64,000 bases of DNA from Schumannella soli. GTDB lineage: Bacteria; Actinomycetota; Actinomycetes; Actinomycetales; Microbacteriaceae. The stretch spans positions 1,150,563-1,214,562 of the forward strand of contig NZ_VHQG01000001.1 of the NCBI RefSeq assembly GCF_006517435.1, written 5' to 3'. Made by a program: the position numbers and the translations under genes. The notes beneath the pieces are model-generated. The model was given only the letters and a program-made list of their open reading frames with translations. It searched no databases and was not told the origin of the DNA. Within the stretch, counting starts at the first letter, position 1. Every line of letters starts with the position of its first letter. Shown one piece after another: positions 8,870 to 18,162 of the stretch.

Positions 8870-10198
8870 TCAGCTCGACCGCGTCGACTCCGCCTCCACG
8901 ACCGCGATCTCGGTCGTCGCCGTCTCGACGTCGCGCCCGTCACCGCGCCAGCGCACGGCGAGGTTGAAGCGGGATGCGCGATCCCAGTTCACCCGCAGAC
9001 CCTTCGCCCGGCGCATCCACACCAGCGCGACGAGCACGGCGGCGAACCCGGACGCGGCGGCGACGCCGAGCGCCCAGCGCGGCCCGAAGGCGTTCGCGAC
9101 CCAGCCGACGAGCGGGGCGCCGATCGGGGTGCCGCCGGCGAAGATCGCCATGTAGAGCGCCATGACGCGGCCGCGCATGATCGGCGAGGTCGTCGTCTGC
9201 ACGTAGGCGTTGGCGCTCGTCATCAGGGTGATCGAGCTGAGGCCGACCGTGATGAGCACGCCGGCGAAGGCCCAGTAGCTGGGCATGACGGCGGCGACCG
9301 CGCAGGTCACGCCGAAGCCGAGTGAGGCGATCACGGCGTAGCGCAGGCGCGGACGGTCGCGGCGAGCCGAGAGCAGCGCGCCGGTGACCGAGCCGATCGC
9401 CAGGATCGACGAGAGCAGGCCGAAGGCATCCGCCCCCGCCCCGAACTCGACGCTCGCCATGGTCGAGGTGAAGATCGGGAAGTTCAGGCCGAAGGTGCCG
9501 ACGAGGAAGATCATCGCGAACACGACGAGGATGTCGGGGCGCCCCCGCACGTAGCGGAAGCCGTCGCGGATCTGCCCCCGTCGCGCCGCCGCCCGCTTGG
9601 CCGGACGCAGCTGGTCGGTGCGCAGCAGCGCGATCGCGAGCAGGGTCGCCGCGAAGGTGCCGGCGTTGAGCAGGAACACCCAGCCCGAGCCGATGAGCGC
9701 GATGAGCACGCCCGCGACGGCCGGGCCGATCATCCGCGCGCCGTTGAAGGAGGCGGAGTTCAGGGCGACCGCGTTGGGCAGCTGCCGGTCGTCGACGAGC
9801 TCGCTCACGAAGGTCTGCCGGGCGGGCGCGTCGAAGGCGGCGACGACGCCGAGGCCGAAGGCGAAGGCGTAGACCATCCAGAGCTGCGCGACGCCGAACA
9901 CCGTGATGAGGCCGAGGCCCAGCGCGAGCAGTCCCATGAGCGCCTGCGTCACGAAGAGCAGGCGGCGGCGGTCGAAGCGGTCGGCGATCAGGCCGGAGAC
10001 GGGCACGAGCAGCAGCTGCGGGCCGAACTGCAGCGCCATCGTCACGCCGACCGCCGCCGCGTCGTGTTGGGTCAGCTCGGTGAGCACGATCCAGTCCTGG
10101 GCCGTGCGCTGCATCCAGGTGCCGATGTTCGACACCATCGCGCCGCCGAACCACAGGCGGTAGTTCGCGACGCCGAGCGACTGGAACATCGCGCTCAT
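8870..10198 (-). CDS. MFS exporter (MFS_3/EntS-like)
   Basis: A 442-residue twelve-helix major facilitator. The N-terminus FQSLGVANYRLWFGGAMVSN with WMQRTAQDWIVL is typical of the MFS_3 group, and GLIADRFDRRRLL is the loop 2-3 signature (motif A). It probably exports a small toxic or siderophore-like compound. The ATG at 10198 overlaps the stop of the MarR gene (ATGA), so regulator and pump are one operon. A longer in-frame extension into the marR region is rejected. Confidence 0.92.
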   Translation of the reverse strand: MSAMFQSLGVANYRLWFGGAMVSNIGTWMQRTAQDWIVLTELTQHDAAAVGVTMALQFGPQLLLVPVSGLIADRFDRRRLLFVTQALMGLLALGLGLITVFGVAQLWMVYAFAFGLGVVAAFDAPARQTFVSELVDDRQLPNAVALNSASFNGARMIGPAVAGVLIALIGSGWVFLLNAGTFAATLLAIALLRTDQLRPAKRAAARRGQIRDGFRYVRGRPDILVVFAMIFLVGTFGLNFPIFTSTMASVEFGAGADAFGLLSSILAIGSVTGALLSARRDRPRLRYAVIASLGFGVTCAVAAVMPSYWAFAGVLITVGLSSITLMTSANAYVQTTTSPIMRGRVMALYMAIFAGGTPIGAPLVGWVANAFGPRWALGVAAASGFAAVLVALVWMRRAKGLRVNWDRASRFNLAVRWRGDGRDVETATTEIAVVEAESTRSS

Positions 10199-10632
10199 GA
10201 GTCGCTGAGGCGGCGCAGGAGGGGGGTCACCTCCTGCAGGAGCCGTCGTTCCTGGGGGGTGAGAATGGCCAGTCGCTGCGTGAACCAGGCGGCTCGCAGG
10301 CGGCGGGTCTCGGTGATGATGGCCGACCCGGAGTCGGTGAGGCGGATGCGCACCCGGCGCGCGTCGTCGGGGTCGGGATTGCGGGTGATCCACCCGGCTT
10401 CCTCGAGCCCGTTGATCGTGCGGTTGATCGACGGGGGAGTCACGCCCTCGTGCTCGGCGAGCTGGCCGGGGGTGCGGTCGCCGTGCTTCTCGAGCTGGAA
10501 CAGCACGCCCAGCTGCGCGTCGCTGATGCCGTCGGCGGCGCGGTGCACCCGGATGCGGCGGGAGAGCCGCTGGATGATCATCCGCAGCTCGTCGGGGTCG
10601 GTCTCGGTGACCGGATCGGGGATATCTGCCAT
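10195..10632 (-). CDS. MarR-family regulator of the MFS exporter
   Basis: A 145-residue MarR winged-helix protein. The recognition part is TPGQLAEHEGVTPPSINRTINGLEEAGWI (two stretches around residues 65-92), followed by the wing DPDDARRVRIRLTDSG. It is the first gene of a two-gene operon with the exporter. Two adjacent 13-bp half-palindromic sites between it and the divergent hydrolase gene are its likely operators, so it probably represses both directions. Confidence 0.92.
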   Translation of the reverse strand: MADIPDPVTETDPDELRMIIQRLSRRIRVHRAADGISDAQLGVLFQLEKHGDRTPGQLAEHEGVTPPSINRTINGLEEAGWITRNPDPDDARRVRIRLTDSGSAIITETRRLRAAWFTQRLAILTPQERRLLQEVTPLLRRLSDS

Positions 10633-10638
10633 CGATCG

Positions 10639-10664
10639 TTAGCCTAGCTCATTAGCTTGGCTAA
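10639..10664. promoter_or_regulatory. Tandem MarR-type operator
   Basis: TTAGCCTAGCTCA (10639-10651) is followed directly by TTAGCTTGGCTAA (10652-10664). The second is a perfect TTAGC-N3-GCTAA palindrome; the first has one mismatch. They lie 7 nt upstream of the marR start, in the gap shared with the divergent hydrolase gene. Confidence 0.65.
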
Positions 10665-10727
10665 ATATTGGCTGCGCTCCCGATCCGATGTGCCGCGCTC
10701 CTAGGATGAGCGAAACGGGGAGGCCTC

Positions 10728-11615
10728 ATGCCGCGATTCACGGTCGACCGGATCGACGACAGCTACGTCGACGAGCGCGGCGTCACCATCCACTTCTCCG
10801 TCTGGAAGGCGATCTCGCCCACCGCGATCGTGCAGCTCGCGCACGGCGTCGGCGAGCACGGCCTGCGCTACGAGCAGACCGCCCAGGATCTGGTGAACGC
10901 CGGCTTCACCGTCTACGCCGACGACCACCGCGGCCACGGTCGCACCGGACTCAGGCAGCACGCCGGCGACCACGGCCGGCTCGGCCGGCTCGGCGTCGGC
11001 GGGCTGCGGGCGACGGTGGATGCGCTGCGCCAGTTCACCGGCATCATCCGCGAGCAGAACCCCGGCATCCCGCTCGTGCTGCTCGGGCACAGCTGGGGCT
11101 CGCTCATGGCGCAGATGATCATCGCCGACACCGCCGGCGACTACGACGCCGTGATCCTCAGCGGCACCGCGTTCCGCACGCTGCGCGACATGAACGGCGG
11201 CGACCTCGCGAAGCGCTTCGCGAGCGAGGGCCCGAACGGCTGGCTCAGCCGCGACCGCGCCGTGCAGCAGGCCTTCGCCGACGACCCGCTCACGACGAAC
11301 GCGACCGTGCTGAAGCTCTTCGGCTTCCGCGACGCGCTGCGCCTGCTCGGCACCCCCAAGGCAAAGCTGCCGAAGGACGTTCCGCTGCTCATCGTCATCG
11401 GATCCGACGACACCCTCGGCGGCCCTGCCAGCGTCGAGAAGCTCGCCGCCGCCTACCGCGAGCGCGGCGGGCTGTCGGATGTGACGGTCAAGATCTGGGA
11501 CGGCGCCCGCCACGAGGTGCTCAACGAGACGAACCGGCTCGACGTCATCGCCGATCTGGCGCAGTGGATGAACGCGCGCCTGCGCTACCAGCCGCCCGCG
11601 CGCCGCCGCCGTTGA
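10728..11615 (+). CDS. Alpha/beta hydrolase (monoacylglycerol lipase-like)
   Basis: A 295-residue serine hydrolase of the Hydrolase_4 family. The oxyanion-hole motif AHGVGEHGLRYE is at about residue 44, DDHRGHGRTG near 65, the nucleophile elbow GHSWGS near 122, the acid in IGSDDTLGG near 224 and the His in DGARHEVLNE near 262. Such enzymes cleave monoacylglycerols, lysophospholipids or aryl esters. It diverges from the marR-exporter operon and may share its operators. Confidence 0.92.
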   Translation: MPRFTVDRIDDSYVDERGVTIHFSVWKAISPTAIVQLAHGVGEHGLRYEQTAQDLVNAGFTVYADDHRGHGRTGLRQHAGDHGRLGRLGVGGLRATVDALRQFTGIIREQNPGIPLVLLGHSWGSLMAQMIIADTAGDYDAVILSGTAFRTLRDMNGGDLAKRFASEGPNGWLSRDRAVQQAFADDPLTTNATVLKLFGFRDALRLLGTPKAKLPKDVPLLIVIGSDDTLGGPASVEKLAAAYRERGGLSDVTVKIWDGARHEVLNETNRLDVIADLAQWMNARLRYQPPARRRR

Positions 11616-11690
11616 CCCGGCTGGCGCTGACGGCCCAGTCGGACCGGCCGACCCCGGCGCATCCGCCCGCCCGCGAAATAAGCTCGTCGC

Positions 11691-12740
11691 GTGCACGGTG
11701 AGTTCAAGGTCCCTGGCGGCAAGCTCGTGGTGGTCGACCTGGAGGTGGTCGACGAGAAGATCGCCGACTTCCGCCTCGCGGGCGACTTCTTCCTCGAACC
11801 GGACGACGCGATCCACGCGATCGACGCCGCGGTGAACGGGCTGCCCGCGACGAGCGACCAGAAGACGATCGCCGCGGCCGTGCGCGCGGCGCTGCCCGAG
11901 GGCGCGATCCTGCTCGGCTTCCAGCCGGAGTCGGTCGCCACCGCCGTGCGTCGCGCCCTGCAGACCGCCACCGGCTGGGACGACTACGAGTGGGAGCTCG
12001 TCTACCCCGGCCCGCTGGACGCGAACACCCACCTCGCGCTCGACCAGGTGCTCACCGAGGAGGTCGCCGCCGGTCGTCGCAAGCCGACGCTGCGCTTCTG
12101 GGAGTGGGCGGAGAACGCGGTGATCATCGGCAGCTTCCAGTCGGTGCGCAACGAGGTCGACCCCGAGCAGGCGCAGGCCGAGGGATTCCACGTCGTGCGT
12201 CGCATCTCGGGCGGCGGCGCCATGTTCGTCGAGCCGGGCAACGCGATCACCTACTCGATCTACGCGCCCGCCGAGCTCGTCTCGGGCATGACCTTCGCCG
12301 ACAGCTACGCCTTCCTCGACGAGTGGGTCATCCAGGCCCTGCAGAGCCTGGGGGTGGATGCGAGCTACCAGCCCCTCAACGACATCACCTCGCCCTCGGG
12401 CAAGATCGGCGGCGCCGCGCAGAAGCGCCTCGGGGCCGGCGGCGTGCTGCACCACGTGACCATGAGCTACGACATGGACGGCGAGAAGATGGCGCGCGTG
12501 CTGCGCATCGGCCGCGAGAAGCTCAGCGACAAGGGCATCGCGAGCGCCGCGAAGCGCGTCGACCCGCTGCGCAGCCAGACCGGCCTGCCGCGCGAGCAAG
12601 TCATCGAGCGGATGATCGACACCTTCCGCGGCCAGCACGGTCTCACCGAGGGTGAGATCACGCCCGAGGAGTACGCCGCCGCGGCGAAGCTCGTCGATGA
12701 GAAGTTCTCCACCGACGAGTGGCTGAACCGCGTGCCCTGA
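11691..12740 (+). CDS. Lipoate-protein ligase A-like, with N-terminal accessory domain
   Basis: A 349-residue protein starting at GTG. The first 90 residues resemble the LplA accessory domain (normally C-terminal): GGKLVVVDLEV and AIDAAVNGLP. The remainder is the biotin/lipoate ligase fold with RRISGGGAMFVEPGNAITYS and SPSGKIGGAAQKR, matching the RRxSGGGAVxxD.GN and GrKi.GsAq motifs. It would attach lipoate or octanoate to the 2-oxoacid dehydrogenase and GcvH lipoyl domains. A 16-nt hairpin (12771-12786, TCCTCC-GGAA-GGAGGA) follows. Confidence 0.9.
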   Translation: MHGEFKVPGGKLVVVDLEVVDEKIADFRLAGDFFLEPDDAIHAIDAAVNGLPATSDQKTIAAAVRAALPEGAILLGFQPESVATAVRRALQTATGWDDYEWELVYPGPLDANTHLALDQVLTEEVAAGRRKPTLRFWEWAENAVIIGSFQSVRNEVDPEQAQAEGFHVVRRISGGGAMFVEPGNAITYSIYAPAELVSGMTFADSYAFLDEWVIQALQSLGVDASYQPLNDITSPSGKIGGAAQKRLGAGGVLHHVTMSYDMDGEKMARVLRIGREKLSDKGIASAAKRVDPLRSQTGLPREQVIERMIDTFRGQHGLTEGEITPEEYAAAAKLVDEKFSTDEWLNRVP

Positions 12741-12820
12741 CGCACGTTCAGGGCGAGCACTGAGCGTTCTCCTCCGGAAGGAGGATGCCCGGGGTGGAAC
12801 GCCCGACCTACTGTCACTGC

Positions 12821-13279
12821 ATGGACTGGGTGATCTTCTTCGGCATCGTCGCCGTCGCGGTGCCCGTGCTCGTCGTCGCGCAGCGCCGCGGCTGGATCGA
12901 GCTGCGGGGCGTCGACCGCCCGAGCGGCTCGACCGGCGTCTTCGCCGTCGCCGACGAGCTCTTCGCCCCGACCCGCACCGAGTCGGCCGCCGCCCTCGAG
13001 GCGCAGACCCGCATCGGAGCCCCCGCCCCGGTCGCCGGCGACCCGCCGCGGCTCGCCGCACGACTGCCGCGCGACCTCGACATCCCTGTCTTCCCGTCGC
13101 CGGCCTCTGCCACGCTCCCCGCGTCGGCGACCGTGCTCGCCCCCGGCGAGCTCATCCCCTCCGCTGTCCCCGCTGCCGCACCGCGTCGGCGCCCCGAGCC
13201 TCTGCTCACCGGCGCGGTGCGCATCCAGCTCGACCTGCCGTCGCCCCCGACTCGTCCCATCGGGCGGCACGCGGCCTGA
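12821..13279 (+). CDS. Small membrane-anchored hypothetical protein
   Basis: A 152-residue protein with one N-terminal membrane helix (MDWVIFFGIVAVAVPVLVVA) and then a Pro/Ala-rich, probably unfolded tail with clusters of arginine. No enzyme motif is visible. An ATG at 12785 would add a non-hydrophobic extension, so 12821 is preferred. The following 188 bases up to the glutaredoxin gene show nothing I can name. Confidence 0.65.
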   Translation: MDWVIFFGIVAVAVPVLVVAQRRGWIELRGVDRPSGSTGVFAVADELFAPTRTESAAALEAQTRIGAPAPVAGDPPRLAARLPRDLDIPVFPSPASATLPASATVLAPGELIPSAVPAAAPRRRPEPLLTGAVRIQLDLPSPPTRPIGRHAA

Positions 13280-13467
13280 CCCGGTCGTCCCGCCGGGCCC
13301 CGCTTCGGGAGCGCGTCGCCGAATCCCCCCAGATTGCGCGGCGATGCGCTCCCGAACACCACTGCCGCGATCGTGCGAACGCCGGGCAATGGACGTCGCG
13401 TCCACCTCGGCCGCCGTCCGCACCCCGCGAGCCAGCGCCGCCGCTCGCCGCGATCTACTCTTGCCGC

Positions 13468-13725
13468 ATGGCCGAGACCACGAAGATCCAGATGTACGGC
13501 GCCGACTGGTGCAGCGACTGCCGCCGCTCGAAGGCGCTGCTCGACCGCGTCGGGGCCGACTACGAGTACATCGACATCGAGAAGGTGGACGGCGGACCCG
13601 AGCGAGCGCAGGAGATCAGCGGGCGCATGAACATCCCCGTGCTGCTCTTCCCCGACGGCTCGCACCAGGTCGAGCCGAGCGACAAGGACCTGCAGGCGAA
13701 GCTCGACGAGCTCGCCGCCGTCTGA
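13468..13725 (+). CDS. Glutaredoxin / mycoredoxin-like protein
   Basis: An 85-residue thioredoxin-fold protein. The active site is CSDC (residues 15-18) in YGADWCSDCRRSKALLDRVG, and NIPVLLFPDGS gives the cis-proline loop. Length and sequence fit the actinobacterial glutaredoxin-like group to which mycothiol-dependent mycoredoxins belong. The CxxC sequence is unusual (SD rather than PY/PF), so its reducing partner is uncertain. Confidence 0.88.
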   Translation: MAETTKIQMYGADWCSDCRRSKALLDRVGADYEYIDIEKVDGGPERAQEISGRMNIPVLLFPDGSHQVEPSDKDLQAKLDELAAV

Positions 13726-13746
13726 CGCGCGGGGCCGCGGGCTGCG

Positions 13747-14034
13747 TCAGCGCTCGAGCAGCTCCGCGTAGTCGGGGTGCTTGCCGATCCACGCCGCGAC
13801 GAAGGGGCACTGCGCGACGACGCGATCGCTCGACCCGTCGCGGATCGCGTCGAGCGTGCCGCGCACGAGGAGCGATCCGAGGCCGTGCTCCTGGATGTCG
13901 GGGTCGATCTCGGTGTGCGTCAGCGTGATCACGTCGCCGGTCTGGCGGTAGGCGACGAAGCCGATGTCGTCGCCGTCCTGTGTGAGCGCGAAACGGTCGT
14001 CGTCGGGGCGGCGGATCACCTGGTAGTCGGTCAC
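13747..14034 (-). CDS. NATD1/YjdJ-type small GNAT acetyltransferase
   Basis: A 95-residue mini-GNAT of the GNAT_acetyltr_2 group: DDIGFVAYRQTGDVITLTHTEIDPDIQEHGLGSLLVRGTLDAIRD and the end CPFVAAWIGKHPDYAELL. The LGSLLV loop is the acetyl-CoA site. The family is widespread and of unknown substrate. It converges on the glutaredoxin gene with a 21-nt gap. Confidence 0.88.
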   Translation of the reverse strand: MTDYQVIRRPDDDRFALTQDGDDIGFVAYRQTGDVITLTHTEIDPDIQEHGLGSLLVRGTLDAIRDGSSDRVVAQCPFVAAWIGKHPDYAELLER

Positions 14035-14123
14035 GGGGCGACGCTACGCCCGCCCCGACCTGGGGGTGAGGGTGAGGGGCCAACGTGGAGGATGCGCGTC
14101 CGCCCCGTCACTACGATGACTCG

Positions 14124-15023
14124 GTGAGCAACGTGCTGTCGCAGCCCGAGGAGCCGCCGCGCCGTCCGCGGAACCGCACCCCGCGGCCGTCGGCGAAGGT
14201 GATCCGCCGACGCCGCATCCTCGTGATCGCGGGCGCCGTGGTCGTCGTCGTGGCGCTCGTCGCCGGACTCGTGCAGGCGCTCGCGCCGCACGACGACCGC
14301 ACTGCGGCGAACGGATCGGGGTCGCCGAAGCCGACCGCGTCGGCGACCGCGAGCACGACGCCGAGCGGCTCGCCCAACGCATCCACCCCGCCGAGTCCGC
14401 CCGGCTTCGACAAGACGCAGTTCTCGATCGACGACCCGGCGAGCATCTGGGTCGTCAGCGACAAGCTGCGTCCGCTCAACCCGGTCGACTACGCGCCCGC
14501 CGACCTGACGGCGATGCCGATCCCGACGACGTGGGGTGCGGTGCCGTACCTGCGCAAGCCGGCCGCGGATGCGTTGACGGCGATGACGCAGCAGTACACG
14601 GCGGAGACGGGGCTGAACATCCAGATCCAGAGCGATTACCGCAGCTACCAGTCGCAGGTGAAGGTCTACAACGGCTGGGTCGCATCGAAGGGTCAGGCCG
14701 CGGCCGACCTGACGAGCGCCCGCCCGGGCTTCAGCGAGCACCAGACCGGACTCGCCGTCGACCTCGTCGGCAACCCCGCGAAGTGCGGGCTCAACGCCTG
14801 CTTCGGCGACACCCCGCAGGGCATCTGGCTGGCGACGAACGCCTACAAGTGGGGCTTCATCCTGCGCTACCCGAAGGATCTCACCCCGGTCACCGGCTTC
14901 GAGTACGAGCCCTGGCACTTCCGCTACGTCGGCGTCGAGCTGGCGACCGAGATGCACGACACCGGCGTGCAGACCCTCGAGCAGTTCTTCGGCCTCCCCG
15001 CCGCCCCCGACTACGCGCCGTAG
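14124..15023 (+). CDS. D-alanyl-D-alanine carboxypeptidase, VanY/M15B family, membrane anchored
   Basis: A 299-residue protein: a basic N-terminus, one membrane helix (ILVIAGAVVVVVALVAGLV, about residues 33-52), a Ser/Thr/Pro linker and an extracellular VanY domain. The zinc motifs are present: SDYRSYQSQ, SEHQTGLAVDLVG (SxHxxGxAxD) and EPWHFRYVG. It trims the terminal D-Ala of peptidoglycan stem peptides. The GTG at 14124 is chosen because the upstream extension is not conserved-looking. Confidence 0.9.
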   Translation: MSNVLSQPEEPPRRPRNRTPRPSAKVIRRRRILVIAGAVVVVVALVAGLVQALAPHDDRTAANGSGSPKPTASATASTTPSGSPNASTPPSPPGFDKTQFSIDDPASIWVVSDKLRPLNPVDYAPADLTAMPIPTTWGAVPYLRKPAADALTAMTQQYTAETGLNIQIQSDYRSYQSQVKVYNGWVASKGQAAADLTSARPGFSEHQTGLAVDLVGNPAKCGLNACFGDTPQGIWLATNAYKWGFILRYPKDLTPVTGFEYEPWHFRYVGVELATEMHDTGVQTLEQFFGLPAAPDYAP

Positions 15024-15046
15024 TTGGAGCCCGGGCAGGCTCCGGG

Positions 15047-15703
15047 CTAGATCTCGCGGGCGTTGCGCTCGAGGTCGCCGGTCGGCCACGCGCTGAGCGG
15101 GGCGCGGACCGGGCGGATGAAGAACGGGCCGTCGAAGGTCTCGCGCCGGTTCCACAGATCGATGGCGTGCAGACGGTTCGACGCGAGGTGCCAGCCGACG
15201 GCCTCGTAGAACGGGATCTTGCTGTCGCCCGTCGTCAGCGTGCCGAAGTCGACGCCGAGGTCGGCGAGCACCGCATCCGTCTGGTGCATCAGTCGGCGGC
15301 CGAGGCCCGCACCCTGGCGATCGGGGGAGACTCCGACCAGGCCGACGTCGCCGACCAGCACGGATGCGCCGCTCTCGCGGGCGCGGATGAAACGGCGGGC
15401 AATGCCGATGTGGGCGAGTAGCTCACCTTCGGTCGAGTCGTCGGCGTCGTCGGCGAAGCCGAGCAGCCGCAGCTCGGGCCGTGAGCCGGCCCACGCCGCC
15501 TGCACTCCGCCGGGGTGATCCGGGAACACCCGCACCAGGAACGCGTGGATGCGGGCGAGCTCGGCGTCGTCGAGCTGCGTCTCCCAGCGGACAACCCAGC
15601 GCAGCGGCACGGCGCCGCCGCCGGCGTCCGGCAGCCGCTCGTGGATCACGCCGTCATGACTCACGAAGCCGGCGCCGTCAGCAGCGCCGTAGCCCGAGCT
15701 CAC
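15047..15703 (-). CDS. NodA-like N-acyltransferase
   Basis: A 218-residue protein that follows rhizobial NodA along its length: [18 protein letters not shown] (NodA has a WENEL-type start), [62 protein letters not shown] and the end [17 protein letters not shown], which parallels the SLSEWPAG...RNGPEL end of NodA. NodA transfers a fatty acyl chain to a de-N-acetylated chitooligosaccharide. No nodB or nodC is nearby, so the acceptor is unknown. Its GTG overlaps the pgm stop (GTGA), so it is co-translated with phosphoglucomutase. Confidence 0.78.
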   Translation of the reverse strand: MSSGYGAADGAGFVSHDGVIHERLPDAGGGAVPLRWVVRWETQLDDAELARIHAFLVRVFPDHPGGVQAAWAGSRPELRLLGFADDADDSTEGELLAHIGIARRFIRARESGASVLVGDVGLVGVSPDRQGAGLGRRLMHQTDAVLADLGVDFGTLTTGDSKIPFYEAVGWHLASNRLHAIDLWNRRETFDGPFFIRPVRAPLSAWPTGDLERNAREI

Positions 15704-17340
15704 GCCCCGAGCGCCCGATCGACGATCGTCTTCGCCTCGGCCTGCACCTCGGCCAGGTGCTCCGGCCCGCGGAACGACTCGGCGTAGATCTTGTAGACGT
15801 CTTCGGTGCCCGAGGGGCGCGCGGCGAACCAGGCGTGCTCGGTCTGCACCTTGACGCCGCCGATCGCGGCGCCGTTGCCGGGCGCCTCCGAGAGGCGTGC
15901 CGTGATCGGGTCGCCGGCGAGCGTGTCGGCCGTGATGTCGGCGCCGCTGAGCTTGCCGAGGCGCGCCTTCTGCTCCTTGGATGCGGCGGCATCCACGCGC
16001 GCGTAGGCGGGCGCCCCGAACTCGTCGGTCAGCTCGGCGTACAGCTGCGAGGGCGACTTGCCGGTGACGGCGGTGATCTCGCTGGCGAGCAGGGCGAGCA
16101 GGATGCCGTCCTTGTCGGTCGTCCACGCCGATCCGTCGAACTCGAGGAAGCTGGCGCCGGCGCTCTCCTCGCCGCCGAAGCCGACGCTGCCGTCGACGAG
16201 GCCGGGTACGAACCACTTGAAGCCGACCGGAACCTCCCAGAGGCGGCGCCCGAGCGACGCGGCGACCCGGTCGATCATCGAGCTGGAGACGAGGGTCTTG
16301 CCGATCGCGGCATCCGCGCGCCAGTCGGGGCGGTGCGCGTAGAGGTACTGGATCGCGACGGCGAGGTAGTGGTTCGGATTCATCAGGCCGGCGTCGGGCG
16401 TGACGATGCCGTGGCGATCGGCGTCGGCGTCGTTGCCCGTGAGCACCGCGTAGTCGGCGCGGTGCTGCAGCACGGAGGCCATGGCCGAGGGGGACGACGG
16501 ATCCATGCGGATCTTGCCGTCCCAGTCGAGCGTCATGAAGCGCCAGGTCGGGTCGACGACCGGGTTGACGACCGTGAGGTCGAGGCCGTGCTTCTCGGCG
16601 ATGAGCGCCCAGTAGTCGACGCTCGCGCCGCCGAGCGGGTCGGCGCCGATGTGCAGACCCGCATTGCGGATCGCGGCGAGGTCGATGATGTTCGCCAGGT
16701 CGGCGACGTACTCGCCGCGGAAGTCGTAGCCGTCGACCGAGCTCGGCTCCGTGCGCTTCACATCGCGCAGGCCGTTCGCGATGTGCTCGTTGGCCCGGCC
16801 GGCGATCCAGCCTGTCGCATCCGAGTCGGCCGGCCCGCCGTGCGGCGGGTTGTACTTGAAGCCGCCGTCGCGGGGCGGGTTGTGGCTCGGGGTGATGACG
16901 ATGCCGTCGGCGAGACCCGGGGTGATCGTGGTGCCGTTCGAGCCGAGGGCGCGGTTGTAGCGGATGATCGCGCGGCTCAGCGCGGGCGTCGGCACCCAGC
17001 CGTCCTCCGCGTCGGCGAGAGCGTGCACGCCGTTCGCCGCGAGCACCTCGAGCGCGGTCTTCTCGGCGGGCCGGGAGAGGCCGTGGGTGTCGCTGCCGAT
17101 GAACAGCGGACCGTCGATGCCCTGCTCGGTGCGGTAGTCGACGATCGCCTGCGTGATCGCGGCGATGTGGGTCTCGTTGAAGGCCGTGTCGAGGCTCGAA
17201 CCGCGGTGACCGCTCGTGCCGAAGGCGACCTTCTGCGCCGGGTCGGCGACGTCGGGCACCCGCTGGTAGTAGGCATCCACGAGCTCGCGCACGTCGATGA
17301 GGTCGGATTCCTGGGCGGGGGAGCCGGCGCGGTCCGTCAT
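15700..17340 (-). CDS. pgm: Alpha-D-glucose-phosphate-specific phosphoglucomutase
   Basis: A 546-residue four-domain phosphohexomutase. The substrate loop [13 protein letters not shown] is near residue 40, the phosphoserine loop [12 protein letters not shown] near 145, a metal-binding DADADRHG loop in the middle, and the phosphate loop [16 protein letters not shown] near the C-terminus. It interconverts glucose 1- and 6-phosphate, feeding glycogen, trehalose and wall-sugar synthesis. The ATG at 17340 is preferred over an upstream extension. Confidence 0.95.
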   Translation of the reverse strand: MTDRAGSPAQESDLIDVRELVDAYYQRVPDVADPAQKVAFGTSGHRGSSLDTAFNETHIAAITQAIVDYRTEQGIDGPLFIGSDTHGLSRPAEKTALEVLAANGVHALADAEDGWVPTPALSRAIIRYNRALGSNGTTITPGLADGIVITPSHNPPRDGGFKYNPPHGGPADSDATGWIAGRANEHIANGLRDVKRTEPSSVDGYDFRGEYVADLANIIDLAAIRNAGLHIGADPLGGASVDYWALIAEKHGLDLTVVNPVVDPTWRFMTLDWDGKIRMDPSSPSAMASVLQHRADYAVLTGNDADADRHGIVTPDAGLMNPNHYLAVAIQYLYAHRPDWRADAAIGKTLVSSSMIDRVAASLGRRLWEVPVGFKWFVPGLVDGSVGFGGEESAGASFLEFDGSAWTTDKDGILLALLASEITAVTGKSPSQLYAELTDEFGAPAYARVDAAASKEQKARLGKLSGADITADTLAGDPITARLSEAPGNGAAIGGVKVQTEHAWFAARPSGTEDVYKIYAESFRGPEHLAEVQAEAKTIVDRALGA

Positions 17341-17502
17341 GGGGTCAGTCTGGCATCGGCACCCGGTCGGTGTACCCCGGGCAGGGGTGGAAATCCAGCA
17401 GAGACTCAAGGATTCGTCCCCCGAAAGCGGAGGCGCGGCGGCTCAGCGGGTCCACTTAGCCTCGAACGCGTGAGTCCGGGGGGACTCGCGAGGGAGTCTT
17501 CG

Positions 17503-18129
17503 ATGAGCGACGAGCGTCAGCAGGCCGGCTGGTATCCGGACCCGAGCGGAGCGCGCCAGCTGCGCTGGTGGAACGGTCACGCCTTCACCGACCTGGTCTC
17601 GGATGCCGAAGACGAGGAGCAGAACGAGGTCGCGGATGCGCTGCTCATCCCGGCCCCGGTCGAGCCCGTGATCGCGGAGCCGATCGCGACGGCGCCCATC
17701 GCGTCGGCGCCGGTTGCGCCGGCCACGCCTGCCGCGGCCCCGTCCGCCGCGTCGACCTTCCGCGCCCCCGAGATGCCGCTCGAGCCGATGCCCCTCGAGC
17801 CCATGCCGCTGCCTCTCGACCTCGACCTGCCCGCACCGGCCGCGTCCGAGCGCATCGGCGGCGGACTGCTCGACACCCTCGACACCGCCGCGCTCGCCGA
17901 CTTCGAGGCGCAGCTCGCCGCCGACTTCTCGGCCGAGGCGCCGGTCGCGCCCGAGCCGACCATCGCGTCCGCGCACCACGAAGCGCCCGCGGCGCCGGCC
18001 GCACCCGCTTTCGCCGGCGCCGACCTCGACGCGGTCTTCGACGCGAGCTTCGGCTCGGCATCTGCCGCCGGGGCCCTCACCCTCGACGAGGAGATCGCCC
18101 AGCTGCTCGGCGGAACGCGCCGTCGCTGA
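17503..18129 (+). CDS. DUF2510 protein with long Ala/Pro-rich tail
   Basis: A 208-residue protein. Residues 7-35 (QQAGWYPDPSGARQLRWWNG plus HAFTD) are a canonical DUF2510 motif, common in actinobacterial membrane and surface-linked proteins. The rest is Pro/Ala/Glu-rich and probably disordered, with a short acidic helix near the end (LTLDEEIAQLL). No membrane helix is seen. A purine-rich AGGGAG lies 9 nt before the ATG. Function unknown. Confidence 0.82.
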   Translation: MSDERQQAGWYPDPSGARQLRWWNGHAFTDLVSDAEDEEQNEVADALLIPAPVEPVIAEPIATAPIASAPVAPATPAAAPSAASTFRAPEMPLEPMPLEPMPLPLDLDLPAPAASERIGGGLLDTLDTAALADFEAQLAADFSAEAPVAPEPTIASAHHEAPAAPAAPAFAGADLDAVFDASFGSASAAGALTLDEEIAQLLGGTRRR

Positions 18130-18162
18130 ACCCGACCGCGCCGCGTCGCTAGGCTTCGGGTC

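Noticed and set aside
10701-13061. 786-codon minus-strand open frame
   Set aside because: Antisense to the hydrolase and lipoate ligase genes, both with recognisable active-site motifs; composition is Arg/Val/Asp-rich as typical of shadows.
15481-18129. 882-codon plus-strand open frame
   Set aside because: Antisense of pgm fused in frame to the real DUF2510 gene, which starts at 17503.
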